Assembly: GCA_032718475.1 (NCBI GenBank)
Contig: JAUCBJ010006793.1
Location: 1 to 51,441 of the forward strand
Direction: 5' to 3'
DNA length: 51,441 nt
Source of the DNA: Nemertoderma westbladi
Lineage: Eukaryota > Xenacoelomorpha > Nemertodermatida > Nemertodermatidae
The position numbers and the translations under genes are program-made. The notes under the pieces were generated by a model, which did not search any database, had not been told where the DNA came from, and saw only the letters and a list, made by a program, of their open reading frames with translations. Shown here one piece after another: positions 31,395-42,030 of the stretch (the first letter of the stretch is position 1; every line of letters starts with the position of its first letter).

Positions 31395-32962
31395 GGGTGT
31401 TTGAAAAAGGTGGACTGGACACAGAAAACATGGACAACGGACAGACCAATCAGAAACGTATTATGCAAAACAGTTTGTAGCAATTGGTCTGTCCACCTTT
31501 TTCAAGTTTCGCTTTCTTAGTTAGATATTGGGAATAAGATGTGTGTTTGAAAAAGGTGGACTGGACACATGCAAAAAAACATAGATAATAGTCTGACCAA
31601 TCAGAAACGTATTAAAGCAATGCTATTTATTGGTGATTGGACTGTCCACCTTTTTCAGGTTTCAATTATCTATCTATAATGGGCATGCTGGAAGCAGCTG
31701 CATTAAGAATGCTGTCGTTGTCCTAGGCGTATCTACCCCCCCGCGCAGATTGCTCCCCTATAGACTTACAGTATAATAATAGTAGGTCTAGCGTACCCCT
31801 AGTCTAGCAACTTTACAAATCTTCAAAGACATGTAATGATCATACAATGTCTTTAGTATGTCTGCAAAGATCATAATGCATTGTAAACCTGTCAAGAACA
31901 TTAACTATCATGAAAGACTGGAACCGGAAAGTGAACATTTTAAGTTCTCTTAATTTATCTTATGATGCATATGGACAACTTACTGTAAAAATCCTCTAGT
32001 AACATTACAAAATTAAGATATTTAAGTGTGTGCAAAAATGTACTATGTAGATTTCATATCTGCAAAAATCATAACATGATCATAACAATATCATCATAGT
32101 TTTGAACGGAATGGTGCACCTATGTTCATATCTTAAATTGTATTTTATGAATGGTGCATGCAGTAATTGAAACATGAACTTGACATACAAGCCTCCACCG
32201 GGAGCTTGAGGTAAAGGAATAGTGGCTGAATGGGGTGGGGGGAGGGGGGGGGGGGGGTGTTGATTGGGGAGAGAGAAAATAAAAGCACTTTAATTTAGAT
32301 TTCTTGGTTTATTTTTGTGGTTGGGTTAGTTGGTCAGGCTCAAACCCTAATTAAAAGAGTCATTAACCCTATAACCTTAAAGTCCCGATGCTCTAATCTA
32401 ATAAATTTTGTGGAATTTAGGATCCAAAATATTTAAGGTTGAGGTTACATGACAGTTTTAATTAAGGTTTTGGGCCTCCACTTCCACTTTGAATTAGGGT
32501 TTCGGACCGCCACTCCCAGAATATGGGAACTTATTTACCTCCCTCGCTGCGCTCGGTCGTTTAATAACAGATCTCGGGATGAACGGTAAATAAAGCATAT
32601 TATATTTCCCTCACAGTATAATAGGTGCCGGTAGTTATTATAATTAACTTTATACTGTAGTGAGTTACAATATTGACGTTCCAATATTGATGCTATCGCG
32701 TGGCTCGCCCCATATTATTAAACTAGGCCTATTTCGACAACTTCGGTTGGTCACAGTAAGTATGGGATAATAATAATGTGCAAATCAATCTGATTGGTCA
32801 ATTCATTGCCTGTCTTTCTCAACCCAGTCCACCTTATTCAAATTTGAAAAAGGTGGACAACAAAGCTGAAAAAGGTGGACATGCTGTGTGACGCAAATCG
32901 CCCGTCATTGGTCTGTCCATTGTCCATGTTTTCTGTGTCCAGTCCACCTTTTTCAACCACCC
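31395..32962. mobile_element. non-autonomous TIR DNA element
   Basis: The left end, starting GGGTGTTTGAAAAAGGTGGA, and the right end are inverted over about 56 bp with two mismatches, and 9-bp direct repeats flank them. Internal copies of the GGTGGACTGGACAC / GTCCACCTTTTTCA words in both orientations lie at 31480-31500, 31547-31580, 31640-31665 and 32825-32880, as subterminal repeats. No transposase is seen. A 9-bp duplication with GGG termini would fit a MULE- or Merlin-like origin, but this is not decidable here. A G-rich tract (about 32236-32257) and a tiny family A relic lie inside. Confidence 0.85.
31679..31718 (-). mobile_element. family A 3'-hairpin relic
   Basis: About 40 bp resembling GGCATGCTGCATTGCAGCTGC...AAGAATGCTG, the last bases of family A, with a small deletion. 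Confidence 0.45.
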
Positions 32963-32971
32963 CAGTTTGAT
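32963..32971 (+). repeat. 9-bp target-site duplication, right copy
   Basis: Second CAGTTTGAT, directly after the terminal CCC of the TIR element. Confidence 0.8.
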
Positions 32972-33881
32972 ATACTAATGTAACTGATGCTGTAATGCAC
33001 TAATGATTGTTTTGGCTTTGAGCCTATGTTAATGAATGAAGAATGTTTAATTGATTGCTTATACTTTCCTTATAACCTACCTACTTTCTTATTGATTGTC
33101 AATTATTATTTTCTGGGATTGCGCTATACTTACTGCTTGGCTTGCTTTAATACTAATAGCCTAGCATCTACGTTTATAAATATTAGGGTCAAATACCCAA
33201 ATTGCCTCCACATTTTCTTCGAACCGGATTCCCGGCCTACCCTACCCTGGCCTACATACCACGGCGACGGCCTACAATTTAATTATACAGTCCACGTTTA
33301 CAAATTCGTTGCTTCTTCATTCTTACATTCAAAGAGAAACAGACATAAAAGGAAATTCAAAGGTGCGTGTTCCTGTTGATATTACTGTACTTCCAGACTA
33401 CAGCTAATGATATTGATTTTGTTGTCAATCTGTCAGTTTACAGTTCTTCTAGTCCTAGTGATTGTTGCTGAAATTCAAGCTGTCAAAAGTCAGTAAATAC
33501 GTAATACTGTAATATAAATACATGGAATTGCAATACATTGGAATACATAAAAACATAAAAACATGGGCGGGCCGGGGGGGGGGGGGGGGGAGTCATACAA
33601 TATTGCATACATGTAGGTTGTGCTTTATATAGTTTATTTACCGTACACTATGTGTTACTGCATTACGCATGTTGGTACCGGTACTGTTGTAGGCCTATTA
33701 TTATATTATCATACAATCACATCTCAATTTTATAGGTATTTACAGAGTTATATCATATAGTAGTATTACTGTTTTAGGATTATTGACAATGTTGGCCCTT
33801 AGCCATTGAAATATATTTTGTATTTTTGCTCAATATTTTAATATAATATAATAATCAACGAAACGAACAAATATAAATACA
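32972..33881. other. region before the BEL/Pao element
   Basis: No convincing gene; the open frame at 33026-33379 has no recognised motif. A 17-base G tract lies at 33574-33590. A 5' LTR of the BEL/Pao element would be expected near 33600-33870, but without a 3' partner I cannot identify one. Confidence 0.4.
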
Positions 33882-35501
33882 ATGAATTCTGATCATGAAT
33901 CCGAACCCATTGAAGTTCAGATCGATATTTTACAACAGAAACGCAGTACAGAACGTGCTACTGCTACAACTTTAGTAACACAACTTAAGAATTTCTTCGC
34001 AGCTGAGGAATCTAGTATAGATTCTGATGATTTAGCTTATATTACTGAACTAGCTGGACGTCAGGTCCAACGTCTTAATAACCTACAATCGCAGTTAATA
34101 GATTTGGGCCATTCTGACCCAGATAATAAAGCTGCAAATTATGAGCGTGAATTGGATAAAGTTTTATTTAAAGCTAACCGTGTCCTGTCACGATTAGATC
34201 GTCAGCCAGACAATCGTCTGGGGGATGCTGCATCTTCTACCACAAGTGAATCCAATAATGTTAGTGATCCAACTCGTGGACTGCCAAAAATTGCAGTCCC
34301 TCATTTCAGTGGGGAATATCTGAATTGGCGATTTTTCTGGGACCAATTCCAGGCCTTGATCCATAACCGTGTAGGGCTTAGTGATATACAAAAATTTGTA
34401 TATTTGAGAGATGCTCTACGTGGTGAAGCCTTAGATGCCCTAACGGGTCTTTCTGCCACTTCTTCGAATTATCAGTCTGCCATAAAGATACTTCAAAGAC
34501 GGTATGGCAACCCTAACTTTCTTATAGGCATATATGCTAATCAGCTTTGTCAACTCCCTCCAATTAAGGAGGGAAATATTCCATTGTTTCACAAAACAAT
34601 AAATATATTTGAGGGGTCATTACGAGAAATTCGTCAGCTGGCTGCTGAAATTGACCCAAATCTGGCTATTAAGGACAGTGAAACTGATCCAGCCAATACT
34701 TCAGCTACTGCACAATCTCTGGATTTAACGTCATTACTGTTGGCACCTTTGTTATTGCAAAATTTACCAGAGCAAGTAGTTCTTGTGTGGAATAGAAACC
34801 ACTCAACAGATCGCTTTAATCTCAATCTTTTACTGGAATTTGTTATGCAGGAATTGGAATCTAGAGAGTCATTGGCATTTTCTGCTTCTTTAACTAAATC
34901 AGAACCTACAAAACCTAGTTTTAAAGGTGTTGATAATTATCCATATAAGCCAAAGACCAAACCCCTAGCTACATCTGCACTTCCAGTAGTTGAAAATCGG
35001 ACAAATATTGTTTGTCCATTCTGTACTCAAATGCATACATTTCGAAATTGCCCTTCATTTCAAAGCAAGTCAATTGAGCAACGTATTGCCTTGCGCCGCA
35101 ATTCCAATATGTGTTCAAACTGTTTAGGTCCTCATAAACTTAAGGACTGTCATTCAAAAGGTTGCTGCTCTGCATGTGGTAGACGACATAACACATTGCT
35201 TTGCTTCAAGAAATATGGAACTCCTTCCAAGGTTGCAACTGAACATCCTGTAGATCAGTTAACCAGTACCGATAAACATTGGAATGGTTCCATTTCCAAA
35301 CAAAACCACCCTGCAGCAGCATCTTGGCCATCATCTGGGCAAACTTTTAAACCAAGTCTTTCCGCAACTCCTTGGGTCCCTGGAAGTGTAACTACTCCAA
35401 ATGATACTTCTATGCCAATTGCTCCAATTAAACCTACTGCAGTAGAACAAAATGACTCTGTCTTTGTTAAGTTGGCCTTATCTGTCATTCTTCACCAATG
35501 A
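33882..35501 (+). CDS. BEL/Pao gag
   Basis: An intact 539-codon frame. The N-terminus is rich in charged helices. From about residue 134 it has the Pao gag core: LPKIAVPHFSGEYLNWRFFW, FVYLRDALRGEA, ILQRRYGNPNF. Three Cys/His knuckles follow: CPFCTQMHTFRNC, CSNCLGPHKLKDC and CSACGRRHNTLLC. Structural protein of the particle. In Pao elements gag and pol are usually one frame; here the protease follows in another frame after the stop at 35499-35501. The start codon is the first ATG of the frame (AATACAATGAATTC). Confidence 0.85.
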   Translation: MNSDHESEPIEVQIDILQQKRSTERATATTLVTQLKNFFAAEESSIDSDDLAYITELAGRQVQRLNNLQSQLIDLGHSDPDNKAANYERELDKVLFKANRVLSRLDRQPDNRLGDAASSTTSESNNVSDPTRGLPKIAVPHFSGEYLNWRFFWDQFQALIHNRVGLSDIQKFVYLRDALRGEALDALTGLSATSSNYQSAIKILQRRYGNPNFLIGIYANQLCQLPPIKEGNIPLFHKTINIFEGSLREIRQLAAEIDPNLAIKDSETDPANTSATAQSLDLTSLLLAPLLLQNLPEQVVLVWNRNHSTDRFNLNLLLEFVMQELESRESLAFSASLTKSEPTKPSFKGVDNYPYKPKTKPLATSALPVVENRTNIVCPFCTQMHTFRNCPSFQSKSIEQRIALRRNSNMCSNCLGPHKLKDCHSKGCCSACGRRHNTLLCFKKYGTPSKVATEHPVDQLTSTDKHWNGSISKQNHPAAASWPSSGQTFKPSLSATPWVPGSVTTPNDTSMPIAPIKPTAVEQNDSVFVKLALSVILHQ

Positions 35502-35899
35502 GCCCTTCCACATGTGGTTATCAGATTTATGTCTATATGGATGATGGCTCCAAAAGAACGTATATTAAAAGTCAACTTGCCAATGACCTTAACCTGCCAA
35601 TATATAATACACGTCAAATGTCTACTGGGTCATTTGCTAATACTGTGACTACACAAGAATCAAATTATGTTTCATTTAATTTATTCAGTCAGTTTTATGA
35701 AGAACCCATTGAGTTTTTTGCTTGGACAGCAAATGACTTATGTCCAGTAATACGCCAGGAGCGTATTGACCCTCTCCCTTCATTTCTTTCCCAGCTTTCA
35801 AATTGGGCAGATATGTATGATGGAGGTGAGAGAACCATATCTATAATTATCGGAGCAGACCAGCTATGGAGGGTTACTGGCGATACCAATTACCCATAA
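35498..35899 (+). pseudogene. BEL/Pao protease region
   Basis: Overlaps the gag end by 4 bases in a different frame. YMDDGSKRTYI occupies the place of the Pao protease D-S/T-G-S motif, with DDGS here. ISIIIGADQLWRV matches the conserved IGxD..W segment. The frame stops at 35899 and RT follows in yet another frame. Confidence 0.7.
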
Positions 35900-37376
35900 T
35901 CCTTCCCTTATTGATACCTTCTTCGGGCATGTCCTTTTGGGTCCCTATAGAAATCCTTCCCTTTGTATACCTAATGAAGTACCACCTTCACTCTTTTTAA
36001 CTGAACCTCTGGATATTACCCAACTTTGGGATCTGGAAACTGTTGGTATACGAAAACATGAAGTTGACCATATTCCATATCCAACTCCTACAGTTTCAGA
36101 GGATTGTCCTCCTCATTATAGAGTTTGGTTACCATTCAAGGGTTTACAGCGCCCTGTTTCCAATTACAATCGCATCTTTACTCAACAGAAGCATTTTACT
36201 TCAAAACTAAACTCTGAGGAAAATGATGTCCATACATCCAAAATGTTAAAGCTCCTTGCTGATGACATAATTGAGCCTGTGACAACTTCCTATAATGTTG
36301 GTTTTTTTCTTCCAAATCATTTAGTGAAAAAATCCAATAAATATCGTGTGGTTTTTAATGGATCTGCTAAAGACACTTCAGTTCAGGAGTCAGTCTTGAT
36401 TCCTGCCTAGATCCTGGTCCGAACCTTCTTGCATCACTTGTTGATGTATTTCTAGGTTTTCGTCTTTATAAACATGTAGTTGTAGCTGACATAGAAGCTG
36501 CCTACCATCAAATCGAACTTCACCCAGATGATTGAAAATGGGTAAAGTTTATATGGAATAATGTTTCATATCAGTTTAAGAGAACTCCTTTCGGAGTATC
36601 GTCTAGCTCATTCCTTCTTAATTCAACCGTGCAGTTCCATGCTACTGCAACAGCTCCTCCAGCATTCATTGTAGAGCTTTTAAAATCACTATATTGTGAT
36701 GATGTGATACATAGTAATTCAAAAAACAAAGAGCAATAGAGTTTTTACAATGAGCAATAAGTATATTTAGTTTAGCTGGTATGAACCTTCGTCAAGTCTT
36801 AAAACCTTCCAAGATTTTGGGAGTTCCATGGAATATTGATACTGATGAGATTTATATAGACACTTCCATGTATCAATTCCAATTATGTTCACTCGTCGAG
36901 AACTACTGATATCGCTGGGTCAGATGTATGATCCTAATGGTCTTCTGTGCCTTTGGACAATACAATCACGATTAATACTCCAGAAGTCATGGAAATATGG
37001 CTAAGGTTGGGATACACCATTGCCAATTGAACTCCAACAGGAATGGCTTACATGGATAGCTAGTGCTAAAGTTCGAATATACTTTCCACGATGTGTCAAA
37101 TATTCAGAAGACTGTCATTTACATATATTCTGTGATGCATCCAGCGTAGCGTACGCATTTGTGGCATATATTGTACAGCCTGCATTTAATTACTCTACTT
37201 TGTTCTTTGCCAAAGCTCGAGCTGATCCATTGAAGAAAACGCTTTCCATACCACGTAAAGAATTAGTAGCAACTCTTTTTGGAGCTCGTTTCTCAGATCA
37301 CTGTCAGATAAATAACCTGATTAACCCTAAGCATGTAATACTATTGAGCTATGTGTGCACTTGGATGGATTCGTAA
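35900..37376 (+). pseudogene. BEL/Pao RT and RNase H, frameshifted
   Basis: 35937-36410 holds FLTEPLDITQLWDLETVGI and the RT start (SNKYRVVFNGSAK). After a stop the RT core is readable in pieces: VVADIEAAYHQIELHPDD, then RTPFGVSSSSFLL and LLKSLYCDDVIH (CDD at motif C). 37020-37376 is RNase H: LHIFCDASSVAYAFVAYI, FFAKARADP and LSIPRKELVATLFGAR. Many stops and shifts make it non-functional. Confidence 0.75.
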
Positions 37377-37526
37377 AGGCCCATCTAAATGAGACATCTT
37401 TGTATTAAACAGGGTGACTGAAATAAATAACATAACTGAAACCTACCAATGGAGATATATGTACCCTCAGAGTTAAATCCCGCTGGTGTACCTTCCTGTG
37501 GGAGTAGTTTAATAAACCTTGGTTTT

Positions 37527-37600
37527 AAATAATAATAATAATAATTTTAATAATAATAATTTTAATAATAATAATTTTAAATAATAATATAAAACCTTAA
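37527..37600. repeat. (TAA)n microsatellite
   Basis: ATAATAATAATTTT-type repeats at the junction of the BEL/Pao remnant and the next family A copy. Confidence 0.9.
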
Positions 37601-38605
37601 TTTGGTGTCCTCGGCAGTTATAGCCCAGCATGGACTTCCATAGAGGAGTACTTGAACTACTGCTGCTCTAAATAATCGGACCTTAAGTTTCCGATTAATT
37701 CTCGGTGACTTCCAAATCCTGGAAAGCCTATTCAAGGCTGCCCATGCCTTTCCCTTACATATTCAAAGGTCACCTGACTTCCGGATCCATGATCCTAGGT
37801 AACAGAAGTCGTCCACATGCTCAAGCATACCATCCTTTGAGTTTATGCTCATCCGATCAGAGACTTGCTGAGGACTTTCAAAGTTAACTGTCAAAATTGT
37901 TGTCTTTCTGGAGTTAATAAAAAGACCAACATTAGAAGCAGCATGTTCTAATGAGCTGAGGAGCCGTTGGAATCCCTCTAGTGATTCTGAGAGTACTCCT
38001 AAGTCATCAACAAAGTCTAGATCAGTTAGGTACTTGGCAGGATTTCCTCGACTTCTGGAGCCAGTAGGTGGAGTTATCATCACCCCATCATCATTATGAT
38101 GATCTAAGGACATGCGTAGAACATAGTCAACCACAATTATGAACAAGAATGGTGAAAGTGTGTCTCCCTGGAGCACGCCCCATAACACTTCAAATGGTTC
38201 TGTGTCACCGTTCTCGCTCACAATCATTTCATCAGGAATCCCATATAATGAAAGTATGCTGAACATACGTGAGCGAGAGACTGAATCAAAGGCCTTGAAG
38301 AAGTCAACAAAGTTAACAGCCAGATGCCTGTCTTTCTTTTTTGATAACTCTTCAATTATCCTTCTAAGTGCCAAAATGGGCTCCATGGTCCCACGACCTT
38401 TACGGAACCCATTCTGATTTCCACGGAGCAGTCTCTCAATGGGATCCCTGATGCGATTTAATAGAATTCTATTGTATAGCTTTGCAGCAATCGAGATCAA
38501 TGAGATTCCCCAAAAAAAACCATAGAGTGTTAGGTTGCCCTTCTTTCGACCTGGCACCAACTTATTTGTTTTCATTTCTTGTGGGACTCTTGTTGTTCGG
38601 TACAT
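37600..38605 (-). pseudogene. family A reverse transcriptase
   Basis: The open frame 37763-38605 starts after VDMYRTTRVPQEMKTNK. It holds KKGNLTLYGFFWGISLI, motif A VNFVDFFKAFDSV, motif B WGVLQGDTLSPFLF and motif C LDFVDDLGVLS (FVDD where others have FADD). About 17 codons are missing between IPDEM and GDTEPF. The frame is lost near 37770, and similarity continues to about 37600. Confidence 0.8.
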
Positions 38606-39315
38606 GTCTACTATGATGGGATAGATGAGCTTTAAATACTCAGGTATTTTAAAGACCTCAGGGGGAACACCATCTACTCCACCGGTATGATTGGTCTTAA
38701 TGCTCTTTGCAGCAGCCTTCCTTCTGCAAAGGAGATATCGCCAATGGGAATATCTGGGAGTACAGACTCAGACACTTTTACTTCTATAAAGTTATCAGGC
38801 AATACCCTGTCATTATTGAGGAGCTTTTCAAAGTGGGCCTTCCAACCATTGAGGCGATCGGCTGCTGATTCAGCCTTAACATTGGTGGTTGGTTGGATTT
38901 TTCACCCAGTAAGCAAGTTGATCGATTTCCATGCCTGGGATGATTGCCTGCTGTCGTCAGCATCATTGATGGCATCAACCTGTTAGTTTATTAGCTCCTG
39001 TAGATTAACAGAGTACTGCCTGTTCAAGGACCTAGATGCAGCCTTAACTGAATTCTTGGCCGTTGTAGTCTGTTTGAGTCGGGACTCTTTCTGCGCTTTA
39101 TAGAGGGCATTTCGGCACTTCTGAATTTTGTTATCAGTCCAGGGGGCCCTTTTCCTGTTTCGAGGGTATACAGGAACTGTTTCTGCAGCTGCTAACTTAA
39201 CTGCTTCTGTGAAGGCAGTATAGCTCTCACAGTGATCTGCCGCCTCAGAGGCAAGAACCTCATACCTGTTGCTCAGCTGTAGTGTGAAGTTGGATCTCAC
39301 ACTTCGCTGTTGCAA
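38606..39315 (-). pseudogene. family A endonuclease-RT linker
   Basis: The minus frame 38983-39315 is basic and helical (RKRAPWTDNKIQKCRNALYK), as expected between APE and RT. Over 38606-38982 the sequence continues in shifted frames with a DRLNGWKAHFEKLLNN-like block and a segment before the RT start. Confidence 0.65.
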
Positions 39316-40112
39316 CAGAGAGGACTAGTCATGCTGCGGCAAGGTAGATTTTGTTGTTCTGCTAGCACGCAGATTAAGTCTTACCTTGGCCACAATAAGG
39401 CGGTGATCACTGGAAAAGGGTTGAAGTGTAAAAGCATTACAGTCTTGTATAGAGCTCCTGTATTTCCTACGAAACAGAATATGGTCTATCTGGGACTTGT
39501 GACCACTGGGTCCACTATGAGTCCATAGCTTTCCAGTTCGCTTCTTGAACTGGGTTCCAGCCGAAAACAATCCATTTCCAGAGATAAAATCCTGAAGATG
39601 GACAGAATTTTGGTTAACACTATTGCTATAGACCCAGAGCGATGTAGGTGATTGATGCAGACTTGCATTACAGTCTCCCAGGAATGTGAAGAATGCATGC
39701 TGATCCACTCCATCAGTAGCTGCTTGTAGATTCTGGTAGACATTTTCCACCTCCTCTACAGGGGCAACACTAGTTGGAGAGTAACACACAATCAGAACCA
39801 CCCTAGGAAACTTCTTAGCCAGTCTTCCAGAACATGAGAAGTGGCAACGGATGATGCAGTTAGTGATTTGGTCTATTTTGCGCAATGCTGCATGTGCAGT
39901 TGGATTCATCAATAGACCAATTCCACCATTGCCACTATCATCTGCTGACGCGAGGGCGAGTCGCCAACCACCCCCCCCCCCCCCCCATGTCCTTAATCAG
40001 AACCTCATCAGTCTGTCCAGACTGCATTCGGTGCTCTTGAACACCCACTGCACCAAGAGAAAGCTTATCTGCCAAGTCAATCAGCTCACCTTGTCGCATT
40101 GGGGACTCTTTT
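39316..40112 (-). pseudogene. family A APE endonuclease
   Basis: From 40112 the minus strand reads SLGAVGVQEHR (catalytic Glu), then IKDMGGG, a G-run expansion that breaks the frame (C tract at 39971-39986). The frame 39325-39912 continues with FTFLGDCNASL (Asp/Asn of LGDFNA), KSQIDHILFRR and FSSDHRLIVAKV (SDH). All catalytic positions are recognisable. This is the RTE-type endonuclease that nicks the target. Confidence 0.75.
39971..39986. repeat. poly(C) tract in APE coding sequence
   Basis: 16 C where the APE frame needs only a few Gly codons. Confidence 0.9.
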
Positions 40113-40339
40113 AATACATAGGTTATATACAGTTTATCTTCAATTTATTTAATTTGTTTTTATTTACAACCCTAATTGTTCTACTATATTATAATTTATA
40201 TTTTATAATAACAAGCTATATCCGGTTAATCTGTATTAATGTTCTTTGTACTGAGGTTTTCGAGGGCACTGTTTCCAATGGTCCTATTCTCAAAACGATC
40301 TAACCTATAATTAATATTATCCTATCTATTACAGTATAG
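40113..40339. other. unassigned AT-rich spacer
   Basis: Nothing recognisable. Confidence 0.5.
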
Positions 40340-40535
40340 GCTATATCTTTTACGGAATCCCAGAGTAGTCTGAAGTTCCCAGGTCTACCGCTAGAGGGCA
40401 AAATGTCTCAAAGTGAAAACCTGATCTCATTTGATTGTTGTTAATCCATTTAAGCTGAAACTTAGTAGGCATCTACTATGACATAGGCTATACTTTACTG
40501 AGGAGGTTGATCGGTTCGCAGTTCTCCAGTCTGCT
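40340..40535. mobile_element. relic related to the foldback element at 14.8-15.3 kb
   Basis: It shares ACCGCTAGAGGGC, a TTTAAGCTGAAACTT phrase and CAGTTCTCCAGTCTG in the same order and spacing as 15070-15225. The inverted ends are missing. Confidence 0.6.
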
Positions 40536-40539
40536 GCTA

Positions 40540-41600
40540 AAGACACGGATTTCGGATTCCGGAGGGAATGCACTGCAGTTTCACCACCTTCTGGGACACT
40601 AAACCTTGGGAGTTGGAGTGGGGCAAATATGGTGGCAAATTTCTCAGAAGCTGAACCAGAAGCACACTTAGCAGTTAAATAGAGTGGTAGATGACAATAG
40701 CAAGGTGCCTGAATCACCGGAACATTTGGAAGTAGCATCCTGGAGGTGCTGGGGGTGCAATCCAGATAGACCAGCGGCTGACCCAGGGTTAAAGCTCTCT
40801 ATATAGGATTTAATAGTAGCAGTTGACACTAGGAGTGGTGCAGGGGCATGTTGGGATCGGACGTCTCTCTTGAGGACGTTCAGGATGCTTTGGACGAAGC
40901 ACGTTGTATCATTGAATGGAGCAATGGTGTCACTACACGAAACAATACGGACAGCACCCTTAACATCTCTTTCATCCAGTTTCTGGGAGATAATGGCCGC
41001 CATCTGTTCTTGCATTTCATTATCAGAAGGGGTAAGTTTATGAGGCTTATGAGGTAAGTTTAGGTCGTTTAGTAGATAGGGGTGGAGGGGGTATGTCGGG
41101 TTGTGGCGAACGAGGAACACTGATGGTTAATAAGGGAGGCTAGAGGCTCGCGTTGCTTTCGGCCTCCCCTTTCAGGGCATTTAAAACAGTGGAAAGGGCT
41201 TAGGAGGCGACTCCATGCAATTGTATCATTCCGGGACAGGACATCCTGGATGCACGTATTTAAGGTTTTAGCAACTTTGACCCTTGAACCGCGGGGAATA
41301 AACTTTGATATCCTTACATTAGAATCTTTCAGGAGCTGAAGAAGTTGGATAGCATCTAAAGAAGAAAAATAACTATCAATACCAGGGTCGGGTCAGGGAC
41401 ATCTGGGATTGCATTGTCCTGAGATATTGCGCCATAGTTTAGCATAGGGGCATAGGTTGATGAAGGGGCCACCCCCGTGGTTGGCTGTTGTGAGGCTTGC
41501 ACCCAAAGGGGGAGCACATGCTTGGGGTGTATAGTTTGGATCGGAGGAATCAAATTATTAATATTATAAATGCCGGATGTCCCTGGGGAAATTGGAGCTC
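40540..41600 (-). pseudogene. unclassified RT family, N-terminal and early RT region
   Basis: The minus strand carries IPRGSRVKVAKTLNTCIQDV and CFKCPERGG (about 41180-41300), then after stops an open frame (40668-41120) with LKRDVRSQHAPAP and SFNPGSAAGLSGLHPQHLQD. Downstream, in another frame, LTAKCASGSASEKFATIFAP and VPEGGETAVHS are visible (40560-40680). I recognise this series from RT-bearing ORFs widespread in invertebrates, where G(S)AGGPDGLRPQHL precedes an RT core. The middle of RT is deleted. It is probably the same broad family as the C-terminal fragment at 20.4-21.05 kb, but no overlap exists to prove it. Confidence 0.5.
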
Positions 41601-42030
41601 TGAATGAAGATTTTTCAACCAGAATCGTGGAATTGTTGGCAAACGTGACAGGATCGCCATAAACTCCTACAAGAGACTCTTGGTGTTGGGGTGGTTATTA
41701 ATGAAAACAATGTCAACACAGTACCATTAGCTCAATGTTAAAAATGATAAAAGCAAAATTCAACTGTAATAGGATGGCTGAAAATTTTAACCTGGCACCC
41801 CTTTGTGCCTTATAGTGCCTTATATAACTACTTAGTTGACATCTGATGACAAATTTAATATTCAAACGCGTTGTGTTTTAATTTAATTATTTTAATACTA
41901 TGCTTATAAAATTCCTAATTCCTAATTTGCTTCTTTAATTGGTATTTTTGTATATATTGAATTGAATTACTTACTTTATTTTGTTACATATTATATAATT
42001 TGATTAGCATAACCCTGAGTTAATTATAAT
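41601..42030 (+). other. region upstream of the acetyltransferase gene
   Basis: AT-rich, non-coding. The promoter or a 5' UTR exon should lie here; no TATA box can be told apart from the AT background. Confidence 0.35.

Larger units (their letters stand above)
33882..37530 (+). mobile_element. BEL/Pao LTR retrotransposon, decayed, lacking integrase
   Basis: Gag, protease, RT and RNase H of BEL/Pao type follow in order on the plus strand. Coding similarity fades at about 37500 in the connection after RNase H (a WRY...P..LNPAGVPS-like region). Integrase, envelope-like region and 3' LTR are absent, and a TAA microsatellite lies at the break. Confidence 0.8.
37597..40112 (-). mobile_element. family A copy with APE endonuclease, 3' end missing
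   Basis: The longest family A copy: APE (39325-40112), linker (38605-39315) and RT (37600-38605) on the minus strand. The 3' coding end, hairpin and tail are absent, unusual for a target-primed insertion, so a later deletion at the TAA repeat is likely. It shows what the internally deleted 12.1-14.1 kb copy has lost. Confidence 0.8.
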
